A stretch of 8,349 nt of DNA from CAZVAR01 sp964625225 (GCA_964625225.1 CAZVAR010000151.1:1-8349), one strand, 5' to 3'. Shown: positions 1 through 6,490, numbered from the stretch's first letter. The notes: generated from the letters alone by a model not told the origin. A program made the numbers and translations.

Positions 1-111
1 CAGATACCCCACGTCCCAGCCATGCGCAAAATGTGTCTGAACTCCAAGACGCATACGTCCCCCCGCCACTCAAGCATTCGTAGACCGGAGGGTAAACTCT
101 TCGTTAATTGG
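1..111. other. left-edge sequence without an assignable gene
   Basis: No recognisable gene. A + frame is open from the left edge to a TAG at 81-83 and could be the last 26 codons of a gene entering from the left, but its codons are not GC3-rich and its peptide is not recognised. Short minus-strand frames starting at ATG 77, 54 or 23 also run off the left edge; one could be the start of a divergent gene. Nothing in the sequence decides between these. Confidence 0.3.
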
Positions 112-127
112 TTAACCGTTTGTTAAC
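112..127. promoter_or_regulatory. CtrA-type binding site (TTAA-N7-TTAAC)
   Basis: The sequence TTAACCGTTTGTTAAC fits the full CtrA consensus of alphaproteobacteria: two TTAA half-sites separated by exactly 7 nt, with a C after the second. A third TTAA lies at 104-107. The same bases can form a 6-bp hairpin (ACCGTT 115-120 with AACGGT 125-130, loop TGTT), so the pattern is not exclusive to CtrA. In CtrA-activated promoters the site often overlaps the -35 region; TTAAAT at 148-153 would then be a rough -10 candidate. The nearest gene in view downstream is the caspase-family gene 270 nt away. A divergent gene beyond the left edge is an alternative target. Confidence 0.5.
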
Positions 128-140
128 GGTAAAATCGAGG

Positions 141-361
141 AGTCACCTTAAATTCATCCTTTTCTCTAATTATGAAATCCGTACTTTTCGACCGTATTTT
201 TATAAGATTCTATATGTTGTGCATCGTGCCGATGCTGACATGGCATTTCCTCGAAAGCCGTGCGGCCAGGTTCTGATCCGACCACCGTCGGGAGCAGGCC
301 GTAGTGGCGACGGCGGGTTGCCTCTTTCGCAAATTCGCGGCGCCATTAGGATGGGACTGCG
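141..361. promoter_or_regulatory. AT-rich intergenic region, possible promoter or long leader of the caspase gene
   Basis: Positions 141-220 are strikingly AT-rich against the surrounding GC-rich DNA. A weak sigma70-like candidate is TTCGAC (187-192), an 18-nt spacer, then TATATG (211-216); TATAAG at 201-206 is another possible -10. From about 250 the composition returns to GC-rich. An 85-codon open frame (108-365, TTG start) has no ribosome binding site and an unremarkable peptide, and I do not believe it is a gene. An 11-bp direct repeat ACCGTCGGGAG occurs at 284-294 and 385-395; the second copy contains part of the caspase ribosome binding site. Confidence 0.3.
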
Positions 362-390
362 GTGATTCGCCGCAAAGCTGACCAACCGTC

Positions 391-397
391 GGGAGGG
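391..397 (+). promoter_or_regulatory. ribosome binding site fixing the caspase start at 401
   Basis: GGGAGGG sits 3 nt before ATG 401. The alternative in-frame GTG at 362 has no such site, and using it would place a charged 13-residue extension ahead of an otherwise clean signal peptide. Confidence 0.65.
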
Positions 398-400
398 CTT

Positions 401-1735
401 ATGCCTGCCAGACGATCGGCCGGGCTGCTGCTGGCCGCTCTTCTTGCCGTCGCCTTCGTCGCGCCCGCCGCCGCGGAGCGGCGGGTGGCGCTCGTTATCG
501 GCAACGATGCCTACTCGACGATTCCACCCCTACAGAAGGCGATCAACGACGCGCGGGCGATCGCCGACCGCTTGCGGTCGCTCGGATTCGAGGTGATCGC
601 ACGCGAGAACGTGGACCGGCGGGGCATGAACCAGGCGCTCGACGAGTTCACGGCACGGCTGTCCGGGGCCGAGGCCGGCCTCTTCTTCTTCGCCGGCCAT
701 GGCGTTCAGTTCGAGGGCCGCAACATCCTACTCCCGGTCGACATTCCGCTGCCGCGGTCCGAGGCCTCGCTGATCGACGAGGGCATCGCCCTCGGGCGCA
801 TTCTCGAACGGATCTCCGAGACCCGGGTCCGGTTCAGCGCACTCATCATCGACGCCTGCCGGAACAACCCCTTCCCGAAGCAAGGCACGCGCAGCATCGG
901 CGGGGCGCGCGGCCTCGCGGTGCCGGCCGCGCCCAACGGCGTCTACATCGCCTACTCGGCCGGAGCCAATGAGGAGGCGCTGGACGGCCTGGGCCCCGAC
1001 GACACCAACCCGAACAGCGTCTTCACCCGCAACCTGCTCCCGGTCCTCGGCGCGCCGGGCATGAGCTTCGACGATATGGTCAAGACGGCCCGCCAGCGGG
1101 TCCGGGAGCAGGCGGCCCGCATCGGCCACCAGCAGAACCCCGCCATCTACGACCAGACGACCGGCGATTTCTACTTCCTCGGACCGACGACGGTGACGGT
1201 GACGCCACCCGCCGGCGCCGTCGCAGCGCAGCCGGTGGACAAGGAGACGATCTTCTGGGAAGGCATCAAGGACAGCCGCAACCCGGCCGCCTTCGAAGCC
1301 TATCTGCGACAATATCCCGAGGGCGCCTTCGCCGAGCTGGCACGCTTTCGTATCTCCACACTGTCAGCGCCCCCGCCGGCCGCCCCCGCGCAACCTGCCC
1401 CCGCGCAACCTGCCCCGGCGCCGAGCCCGGCACCGGCGGCGGCGTCGACCGCCCTCGCCCCGGCTGCGATCGACGAGGCGGCCGTCGTCACGGCCGTACA
1501 GAAATTCTACCGGGAGCAATCCGCCTACGAGGACAACCGGCTGATCCGCTCGATCCTTCTCGTCCGCAATTTCGACGTGCTCCGCCAGAGCGGCGACGAG
1601 GTCGATGTCCGCATCAGGTTCGACGCGGAGCCCCTGTTCCTCAACCGCCACCGCAGATACGACGTGATCCGCGCCACCCGTACCTTCCGGCTTCGGCGCG
1701 GCCCGGAGGGCTACGTCGTCGTCGAGCGCCGCTAG
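401..1735 (+). CDS. secreted caspase-family (peptidase C14) protein
   Basis: A 444-residue predicted exported caspase-like cysteine peptidase. Residues 1-25 form a Sec-type signal peptide: MPARR, a Leu/Ala/Val core, and an AAA-E cleavage site near residue 25. The p20-like caspase domain spans about 28-260. It opens with RVALVIGN, carries the catalytic His100 in FFFAGHG and the catalytic Cys153 in IIDACRNNPF, and has the substrate-side motif YIAYSAGAN at 182-190. Both members of the dyad are intact, so activity is plausible. A short helical segment at about 283-318 (FWEGIKDSRNPAAFEAYL, then QYPEGAFAELARFRI) recurs in secreted caspase-like proteins. A Pro/Ala linker (323-356) follows, then a basic C-terminal domain of about 88 residues that I do not recognise. 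The target is unknown. Export makes an intracellular abortive-infection role unlikely. It is transcribed alone and converges on the lyase gene with 15 nt between stop codons. Confidence 0.88.
   Translation: MPARRSAGLLLAALLAVAFVAPAAAERRVALVIGNDAYSTIPPLQKAINDARAIADRLRSLGFEVIARENVDRRGMNQALDEFTARLSGAEAGLFFFAGHGVQFEGRNILLPVDIPLPRSEASLIDEGIALGRILERISETRVRFSALIIDACRNNPFPKQGTRSIGGARGLAVPAAPNGVYIAYSAGANEEALDGLGPDDTNPNSVFTRNLLPVLGAPGMSFDDMVKTARQRVREQAARIGHQQNPAIYDQTTGDFYFLGPTTVTVTPPAGAVAAQPVDKETIFWEGIKDSRNPAAFEAYLRQYPEGAFAELARFRISTLSAPPPAAPAQPAPAQPAPAPSPAPAAASTALAPAAIDEAAVVTAVQKFYREQSAYEDNRLIRSILLVRNFDVLRQSGDEVDVRIRFDAEPLFLNRHRRYDVIRATRTFRLRRGPEGYVVVERR
1382..1411 (+). repeat. 15-bp tandem duplication in the caspase Pro/Ala linker
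   Basis: The unit GCCCCCGCGCAACCT occurs twice in perfect tandem (1382-1396 and 1397-1411), encoding APAQP twice; a partial third copy follows. The array is in frame and lies in the low-complexity linker, so copy number can vary without breaking the protein. Confidence 0.85.
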
Positions 1736-1739
1736 CCCG

Positions 1740-1768
1740 GAGCGCGGTCGCTAACGGCGAGACCGCTC
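1740..1768. terminator. possible stem-loop between convergent genes
   Basis: GAGCGCGGTC (1740-1749) can pair with GACCGCTC (1761-1768), with a 2-nt bulge and an 11-nt loop. It lies between the convergent caspase and lyase stop codons and overlaps the last codons of the lyase gene. There is no T-run on either side, so an intrinsic terminator is only a weak suggestion. Confidence 0.22.
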
Positions 1769-2632
1769 GGCCATCGCCAGCACCTGCCGCGCCTGCTTCA
1801 GATGCGGCATGTCCAGCATCTTGCCGTCGAGACCCACGGTGCCGGCACCGCCGAGCTCGTCGAAGGCGGCGATGACCCGCCGGGCGTAGGCCACCTCCTC
1901 CTCGCTCGGCGTGAAGGCGCGGTTGATGACCTCGACCTGGTCCGGGTGGATCGCGATCTTGCCCGTGAAGCCGGTCCGGCGCCCCTGCAGCGCCTCCGCT
2001 TCCAGCGCGGCCGGGTCGCGGAAGTTCGGGTAGAGCGTATCGACCGGCTCCGCCCCGGCGGCGCGCGCCGCCGCGAGGCAGAGCGTGCGCGCGAGCAGAT
2101 ACGGCCCTTCATAGGTCCCGTCCGGCTTGCGGTTGGTCGTGGCCCCCAGCGCGGCGGAAAGGTCTTCCGCCCCCCAGGTCAGGCCGTACAACCTTGGCGT
2201 GCAACCGATGAAGCTCTCCAGCGTGAACAGCGACCGCGCGGTCTCGGTGGCGACGACCAGAATGCGAATCGAGCCGACCGGCAGCCCCTCGCGGGCCTCC
2301 AGCGCCGAGAGATAATGGTCGAGCCGCACCGCCTCCGCCGACGAGTAAGTCTTCGGCAGGACGATGCCGTCCGGCGCGCCGGCAACCACGGCGGCGAGAT
2401 CGGGCAGGGCGAGCGGCGTCTCGAGCGGGTTGCAGCGCACCCAGAGCTGCTGCCGGCTGCGGTCGGGATGCGCCTTCAGATAGTCCAGCACCATACCGCG
2501 CGCGACCGGCAGCCGGTCCTGCGCGACCGAGTCCTCGAGGTCGAGGATCAGCGCGTCGGCCGGCCCGGCGCCGGCCTTCGCCATCTTGCGTTCGCTGTCG
2601 CCGGGGACGAACAGGAACGAGCGGATGCTCAT
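1751..2632 (-). CDS. HpcH/HpaI aldolase / citrate lyase family protein (CitE-like acyl-CoA lyase)
   Basis: A 293-residue TIM-barrel lyase of the CitE-like branch, whose members cleave or form short hydroxy-dicarboxylyl-CoA esters such as malyl-CoA, beta-methylmalyl-CoA and citramalyl-CoA. Family motifs are complete: FLFVPGDSERKMAKA at 6-20, the acidic LILDLEDSV at 28-36, Arg66 in WVRCNP, LPK at 92-94, Glu130 in VATETARS, the metal-binding region WGAEDLSAALGA at 153-164, and GKIAIHPDQV at 224-233. Length is normal for the stand-alone form. The start overlaps the MaoC stop in an ATGA (4 nt), with CGGAG upstream, so the two are translationally coupled. The pairing suggests the lyase acts on the hydratase's product, as in ethylmalonyl-CoA-type or itaconate-type routes. 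No CoA-transferase is in view, so the substrate remains open. Family assignment is firm; exact reaction is inference. Confidence 0.9.
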   Translation of the reverse strand: MSIRSFLFVPGDSERKMAKAGAGPADALILDLEDSVAQDRLPVARGMVLDYLKAHPDRSRQQLWVRCNPLETPLALPDLAAVVAGAPDGIVLPKTYSSAEAVRLDHYLSALEAREGLPVGSIRILVVATETARSLFTLESFIGCTPRLYGLTWGAEDLSAALGATTNRKPDGTYEGPYLLARTLCLAAARAAGAEPVDTLYPNFRDPAALEAEALQGRRTGFTGKIAIHPDQVEVINRAFTPSEEEVAYARRVIAAFDELGGAGTVGLDGKMLDMPHLKQARQVLAMAERSRR

Positions 2633-3087
2633 GCCACGGCGCTCCGCTTGAGCATCAGGCCCTGCCGCTTGCAATAGGCGACCTCCTCGCCGCGCTGGTT
2701 GAAGCAGCGATGCTCGAAGGTGACGATGCCGTTGTTGGGCCGCGACTTGGACTCGCGCTTGTCGATGATCGTCGTCGTCGCGCGCAGCGTGTCGCCGTGG
2801 AACACCGGCTTCGGGAAGCGCACCTCGGTCATGCCGAGATTGCCGACCGTGGTGCCGAGCGTCGTGTCGCTCACCGAGACGCCGATCATCAGCCCGAGCG
2901 TGAACAGGCTGTTGACCAGCCGCTGACCGAACTCGGTCTGTTTGCCGAACTCCTCGTCGAGATGCAGCGGCTGCGGGTTGTGGGTCAGCGCGCTGAACAG
3001 GACATTGTCCATCTCGCTGACCGTCCGGGTCAGGGCGTGCTCGAACACCTGACCGATCTCGAAATCCTCGTAATACAGGCCCGCCAT
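2629..3087 (-). CDS. MaoC-family hydratase (hot-dog fold enoyl-CoA hydratase)
   Basis: A 152-residue single hot-dog-fold protein of the MaoC/(R)-hydratase type, expected to add water to an enoyl-CoA. The opening YYEDFEIGQVFEHALTRTV is typical. The active-site loop reads SALTHNPQPLHLDEEFG (32-48), with Asn37 and His42 in the hydratase positions; the usual Asp of the D-x-N-P form is not present, a pattern I associate with the mesaconyl/itaconyl-CoA-like subgroup. Further family segments are VNSLFTLGLM (58-67), PKPVFHGDTL (92-101) and KRESKSRPNNGIV (110-122). The start at 3087 is supported by a strong GGGAGGAGGG just upstream. It lies 20 nt after the oxidoreductase stop and overlaps the lyase start by 4 nt, so it is the third gene of a minus-strand operon. 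The substrate is probably a branched or dicarboxylic C4-C5 enoyl-CoA; that is inferred from the lyase partner. Confidence 0.88.
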   Translation of the reverse strand: MAGLYYEDFEIGQVFEHALTRTVSEMDNVLFSALTHNPQPLHLDEEFGKQTEFGQRLVNSLFTLGLMIGVSVSDTTLGTTVGNLGMTEVRFPKPVFHGDTLRATTTIIDKRESKSRPNNGIVTFEHRCFNQRGEEVAYCKRQGLMLKRSAVA

Positions 3088-3107
3088 CGGACCCTCCTCC
3101 CTTCGGC

Positions 3108-4109
3108 CTACGGAATGACGACGACGTTGCCGACCATGCGGCCGCTCTCGACCGCCTCGTGCGCGGCCGCAGTCTCTTCCAGCGCGAAGGTGGCCGCAAC
3201 CAGATGCTGCAGCCGGCCCTGGCGCAGCAGCGCCGTGATCTCGCGCACCGCCGCCGCCTTCGCCGCCGCGTCCATGTTGTAGACGAGCACCAGGCGCACG
3301 GTCGCGTTCCTGGCCATCAGCGGGTAGAAATCCAGCTCCGGCTTGGGCACCGCCATCGAGGCGTAGGCCGCGATCACGCCGCCGGGCCGCAACACCTTCA
3401 CGCTGGTCGCGAGATTCGCGCCGAGATCGACATCGACGACACGGTCGACCCCCTGCCCGCCGGTCAGCGCCATCACCCGCTCGGCCACGTCCTCGCGCCG
3501 ATAGTCGATGGTCGCCTCGGCGCCGGCGGCGCGGGCGTGGCCGGCCTTCTCGGCGCTGCTGACCGTCGCCAGGACGCGGGCGCCGCCGCACCGGGCGAGC
3601 TGCACGGCATAGTAGCCGACGGCACCGGCGCCGCCGGTGACCAGCACGGTGCGGCCCTCGACCGGGCCGTCGGCGAACACCGCGCGGTGCGCCGTCATCG
3701 CCGGGACGCCGAGGCAGGCGCCCTCGACGAAGGTGGTCTCGTCCGGCAGCGGCACCGCCAGCGGCGCCGGCACCACGGTCAGCTCGGCCGCCGTCCCGAC
3801 CGCCCCCTGCTCGCTGCCGGTGGCGCGGTCCCGGTTGACGTTGTAGAGCCAGACCCGCTCGCCGATGCGGGCGCGGTCGACGCCCTCGCCGACCGCCTCG
3901 ACGACGCCCGCCCCGTCATTGTGCGGTACGATGCACGGATGCGCGATGCCGCCGCGCAGCCCGGCCCGGGTCTTCACGTCGGACGGGTTGACGCCGGAGG
4001 CGTGCACCCGCACCAGCACCTCACCCGGCCCCGGCTCCGGATCGGGCAGCTCGCCGAACTCCAGCACCTCCGCCGCCGGCCCCTGCCGCCGGTAGAAAAT
4101 CGCACGCAT
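3108..4109 (-). CDS. NADPH:quinone reductase-like MDR oxidoreductase (zinc-independent)
   Basis: A 333-residue medium-chain dehydrogenase/reductase. The N-terminal GroES-like part carries GEVLVRVHASGVNPSDVKTR (29-48), typical of quinone oxidoreductases; the segment lacks the Cys/His/Glu zinc ligands of alcohol dehydrogenases. The Rossmann domain has VLVTGGAGAVGYYAVQLAR (155-173) followed by ATVSSAEK, where the small or polar residues after the second strand favour NADPH. The C-terminal segment ends HEAVESGRMVGNVVVIP, normal for the family. ATG 4109 is preferred over the adjacent GTG 4112 because GGAGG then sits 7 nt upstream. It is second in the GST-MDR-MaoC-lyase operon, 45 nt after the GST stop. 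It could reduce quinones, enones or an acryloyl/crotonyl-type CoA; sequence alone does not choose, though the hydratase neighbour makes an enone or enoyl substrate attractive. Confidence 0.88.
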   Translation of the reverse strand: MRAIFYRRQGPAAEVLEFGELPDPEPGPGEVLVRVHASGVNPSDVKTRAGLRGGIAHPCIVPHNDGAGVVEAVGEGVDRARIGERVWLYNVNRDRATGSEQGAVGTAAELTVVPAPLAVPLPDETTFVEGACLGVPAMTAHRAVFADGPVEGRTVLVTGGAGAVGYYAVQLARCGGARVLATVSSAEKAGHARAAGAEATIDYRREDVAERVMALTGGQGVDRVVDVDLGANLATSVKVLRPGGVIAAYASMAVPKPELDFYPLMARNATVRLVLVYNMDAAAKAAAVREITALLRQGRLQHLVAATFALEETAAAHEAVESGRMVGNVVVIP

Positions 4110-4154
4110 CACTCCCCCTCCCGAGGTCCGGAGCCGCCGGACCCGCGTCTTGCC

Positions 4155-4850
4155 TCAGCGCCGCTGGTACTGCGTCGCCCCGAACAGGATCTCGCGCTCC
4201 TTGTCCGACATCTCGCCCTGGCGGCGATGGTCCTCCAGCACAGCGACGCCGCGCCGCACGGCCGGCCGCTCCTTGATGGCGAGGAACCAGCGCTTCAGGT
4301 TCGGATGATCGTCGAGCTCCTGCCCCTGATTCTTGTACGGCCGGATCCAGGGGAAGGTCGCCATGTCGGCGATCGAATAGTCGGGGCCGCCGAGATATTC
4401 GGACTCGCCGAGGCGCCGGTCGAGCACCTGGTAGAGCCGCCGCGCCTCGTTGACGTAGCGGTTGATCGCGTACGGGATCTTCTCGGGCGCGTAGTTCCGG
4501 AAGTGATGCACCTGGCCCAGCATCGGCCCGACATGCCCCATCTGGGTCATCAGCCATTGCAGCGTGATGTAGCGGGTGGCCGGGTCGGTGGACAGGAACT
4601 GCCCGGTCTTCTCCGCCAGATAGATCAGGATGGCCCCGGACTCCGCCAGCGCGAACGGCTTGCCGCCCGGCCCGTCATGGTCGATGATCGCCGGGATCTT
4701 GTTGTTGGGACTGATCTTCAGGAAATCCGGCTTGAACTGCTCCCCGGAGCCGATGTTGACCGGGATCGCCTTGTAGGGAAGGCCGGCCTCCTCCAGGAAG
4801 ATATGAACCTTGTGGCCGTTCGGCGTCGGCCAGGTGTAGCAGTCGATCAT
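4155..4850 (-). CDS. glutathione S-transferase, YfcG/Ure2p-like (Nu class)
   Basis: A 231-residue cytosolic GST. The thioredoxin-fold N-terminus carries the Nu-class signature YTWPTPNGHKV (5-15), where Thr9 and Asn11 replace the Tyr/Ser/Cys of other classes, followed by SPNNKIPAIID (48-57, the cis-proline glutathione contact) and LAESGAILIYLAEKTG (68-83, gamma-glutamyl binding). The helical C-terminal domain contains YSIADMATFPWI, the conserved N-cap region of GST helix 6. E. coli YfcG and YghU show disulfide-bond reductase and peroxidase activity, so a redox or detoxification role fits. ATG 4850 is chosen because AAGAGGAG sits 7 nt upstream; an upstream in-frame ATG at 4883 would add 11 mostly basic residues with no ribosome binding site. 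It is the first gene of the operon running to 1751, and its promoter must lie in the divergent gap 4851-4939. Confidence 0.9.
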   Translation of the reverse strand: MIDCYTWPTPNGHKVHIFLEEAGLPYKAIPVNIGSGEQFKPDFLKISPNNKIPAIIDHDGPGGKPFALAESGAILIYLAEKTGQFLSTDPATRYITLQWLMTQMGHVGPMLGQVHHFRNYAPEKIPYAINRYVNEARRLYQVLDRRLGESEYLGGPDYSIADMATFPWIRPYKNQGQELDDHPNLKRWFLAIKERPAVRRGVAVLEDHRRQGEMSDKEREILFGATQYQRR

Positions 4851-4939
4851 TCGCTTGCTCCTCTTGCGGGAACCGCGCCGCATGGCCGGCGATTATGGCC
4901 GGTAATCCCCGCCCCGGCCAGCAGGAGCACGACCGACGC
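4851..4939. promoter_or_regulatory. divergent promoter region between GST operon and DUF3293 gene
   Basis: This 89-nt gap must serve the minus-strand GST operon and the plus-strand DUF3293 gene. No clear sigma70 boxes are visible. ATGGCCGG occurs twice, at 4882-4889 and 4895-4902, a 13-bp spaced direct repeat that could be an operator half-site pair or chance. Confidence 0.35.
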
Positions 4940-5386
4940 ATGCGCGATCCGTCCGACAGGCCCGACCGGGACCGGCTCGTCGCCGCCTATGCGGCGACGC
5001 ACTACCTCGTCCGCGACGGCGACCGGGAGATCGCGGCGCGGATCGGCGTGCCGAACCCGGCGATCGACGCCCTGCTGGAAGCGCACGGAGCGGCGAGCGG
5101 CACTTTCATCACCGCCTGGAACCCGGGCAGCGCGCCGCGGCCGCCGGCCGAGAACGCGGCCGCGGCGGCGCGGATGGCCGCGGCGCTGGCCGCCGCCGGC
5201 CGCCGCTGGCTGCCGCACGAGGGGCGCGGCGACGGGTCCGACTGGCGCGAGTCCGGCTTCTTCGTGCTCGACCTGCCCGAGCCGACCGCGATCGCGCTTG
5301 CGACGCGGTTCGGTCAGAACGCCGTCGTCCGGGTGGAGCGCGGCTCCCCGCCGCGGCTGCTGTTCACGGCGCTGATGCCCGACTGA
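4940..5386 (+). CDS. DUF3293 domain-containing protein
   Basis: A 148-residue small soluble protein of the uncharacterised DUF3293 family. The family's hallmarks are visible in order: AAYAATHYLV near the N-terminus, GTFITAWNPGS (54-64), PPAEN (68-72), RWLPHEGRGDGSDWRESGF (89-107), and RFGQNAVVRVE near the C-terminus. No function is known to me. An in-frame ATG at 4895 would give 163 residues but has no ribosome binding site and would add a Gln/His/Arg-rich tail absent from the family pattern. ATG 4940 has AGGAG at 4923-4927, 12 nt away, a little far. The gene stands alone, diverges from the GST gene and ends 5 nt from the stop of the convergent membrane protein gene, leaving no room for a separate terminator. 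Confidence 0.82.
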   Translation: MRDPSDRPDRDRLVAAYAATHYLVRDGDREIAARIGVPNPAIDALLEAHGAASGTFITAWNPGSAPRPPAENAAAAARMAAALAAAGRRWLPHEGRGDGSDWRESGFFVLDLPEPTAIALATRFGQNAVVRVERGSPPRLLFTALMPD

Positions 5387-5391
5387 GCGGC

Positions 5392-6366
5392 TCATGGCTG
5401 GCGCCGGTCGGGCTGGAGGCGCCGGACCATGTTGCCGACGTGCAGATGGCCGTGACGCAGCTCGTAGAAGGCGAACAGCGCGGCCGCGATCAGCAGCGGC
5501 AGCAGGAAGTAGACCGCCCGCCAGGTGATGAAGGCGGCCGCCATCGCCTCCTCCGGGGCGCCCGGCATCAGGCCCATCACCACCACCTCGATGACGCCGA
5601 GGCCCTGCGGCACGTGGCTGATCATCCCGGCGACATAGGCCAGCACGTAGATGCCGATGAAATGCCAATAGTCGATCCCGACCCCCTCCGGCAGCAGCCA
5701 GTAGAGCGCAGCGCTGGCGAAGCTCCATTCCAGGCAGGCGGTCGCGATCTGCGCCAGGGAGATCGGCAGGCGCGGCGGCGGCAGCGCGCTGGGCCCGAAC
5801 CGGATCGCCGGCCGCCCGACCGCGCTCCAGATCACGTAGATGCAACCGACGACCACCAGCACGCCGCCGACCAGGTGCACGACCCAGTCCGGCAGCTCGA
5901 TGATCTCCGCGAAGTCATAGCCGCTGACCAGGATCAGGCCGCCCGCCACCGCGAAGGCGCCGAGCAGATAGGCGGCACCGCCGAACAGGATGACCTTGCC
6001 GACGTCGACCGGCTTCACCCCCCAGGCCGTGTAGAAGCGGTAGCGCAGCGCCCCGCCAGTGGCGCCGCCGAAGCCCATGCTGTGGCTGAAGGCATAGGCG
6101 AGGAACGAGACGAAGGCGACGCGCCCGAAGTTGAGCGGCCGGCCGATATAGGAGAACGCCGTCGTGTCGTAGACGGTCAGGATCAGATAGGCCCCCGCCG
6201 TCGACAGCAGCGCCAGCAGCACGTGCGACAGCGGGATCGCCGAGAGCTGCGCCAGTACCTCCTCCCATTCGAGGTGGCGCAGCTTGTTGCTCAGAATCCA
6301 GACGGCCGCGGCGAAGATTCCGAGCGCGATCAGAATTCCCAGATGATGAAGGAGCCGCCTCAGCAT
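5392..6366 (-). CDS. UPF0104 / lysylphosphatidylglycerol synthase-type transmembrane domain protein
   Basis: A 324-residue polytopic inner-membrane protein matching the N-terminal flippase-like domain of MprF and the YbhN/UPF0104 family. I count about eight or nine hydrophobic segments, near residues 9-25, 46-65, 82-98, 123-147, 163-181, 203-225, 234-268 and 276-300. Family-typical features are SHSMGFGGATGGALRYRFY (94-112) in the first half, and HVPQGLGVIEVVVMGLM (251-267), equivalent to the conserved P-G-G-L-G-x-x-E loop. The cytosolic aminoacyl-transferase domain of full MprF is absent: the protein ends in a short basic tail. A role in moving or binding a lipid in the membrane is the family-level guess. 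The start has AGGGA only 3 nt upstream, a short spacing, but no better start exists. It may be the distal gene of the thiolase-DUF35 transcript, although a 124-nt gap separates them. Confidence 0.85.
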   Translation of the reverse strand: MLRRLLHHLGILIALGIFAAAVWILSNKLRHLEWEEVLAQLSAIPLSHVLLALLSTAGAYLILTVYDTTAFSYIGRPLNFGRVAFVSFLAYAFSHSMGFGGATGGALRYRFYTAWGVKPVDVGKVILFGGAAYLLGAFAVAGGLILVSGYDFAEIIELPDWVVHLVGGVLVVVGCIYVIWSAVGRPAIRFGPSALPPPRLPISLAQIATACLEWSFASAALYWLLPEGVGIDYWHFIGIYVLAYVAGMISHVPQGLGVIEVVVMGLMPGAPEEAMAAAFITWRAVYFLLPLLIAAALFAFYELRHGHLHVGNMVRRLQPDRRQP

Positions 6367-6490
6367 GCGTCCCTGAAAAGCCGGATGTCCGGTCGGGGTT
6401 CCGGAGAAGGCCCGGCCCGCGGCCCGCCCTCGCCCTTCGCGCGTCCTCGGGCTGAGGGCCGGCCACGGGCCGGCGCCAGGGAACCCGCCG
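6367..6490. other. GC-rich intergenic gap with a stem-loop
   Basis: The gap between the DUF35 gene and the membrane protein gene holds an inverted repeat: GCCCTC (6426-6431) with GAGGGC (6454-6459), continued by GCCC (6432-6435) with GGGC (6449-6452). That is 10 pairs, one bulged T and a 13-nt loop. It starts about 30 nt beyond the DUF35 stop. No T-run follows on the minus strand, so it may be an attenuating or mRNA-stabilising hairpin instead of an intrinsic terminator. Confidence 0.35.

Noticed and set aside
108..365. 85-codon + strand open frame in the intergenic region
   Set aside because: TTG start inside the CtrA-type box, no ribosome binding site, no recognisable peptide, and a composition shift midway.
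401..1735. Caspase-like protein as part of an antiphage or cell-death defence system
   Set aside because: A clear signal peptide directs it out of the cytoplasm and no sensor, gasdermin, TPR or nucleotide-second-messenger gene is adjacent.
2633..3199. 189-residue N-terminal extension of the lyase frame
   Set aside because: It overlaps the MaoC gene in another frame and is Arg-rich. The true start is ATG 2632, where the sequence matches the family from its first residues.
3108..4109. Zinc-dependent alcohol dehydrogenase
   Set aside because: The catalytic and structural zinc cysteine ligands are missing; the motifs fit quinone-oxidoreductase-type MDR proteins.
4882..4902. ATGGCCGG direct repeat as an operator
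   Set aside because: Only two 8-bp GC-rich copies; likely by chance in DNA of this composition.
3159..5375. Very long + strand open frame (738 codons) opposite the MDR and GST genes
   Set aside because: It is an antisense shadow of GC-rich coding DNA: the peptide is Arg/His/Gly-rich with no recognisable domain, while the minus strand encodes two clear enzyme families with good ribosome binding sites.
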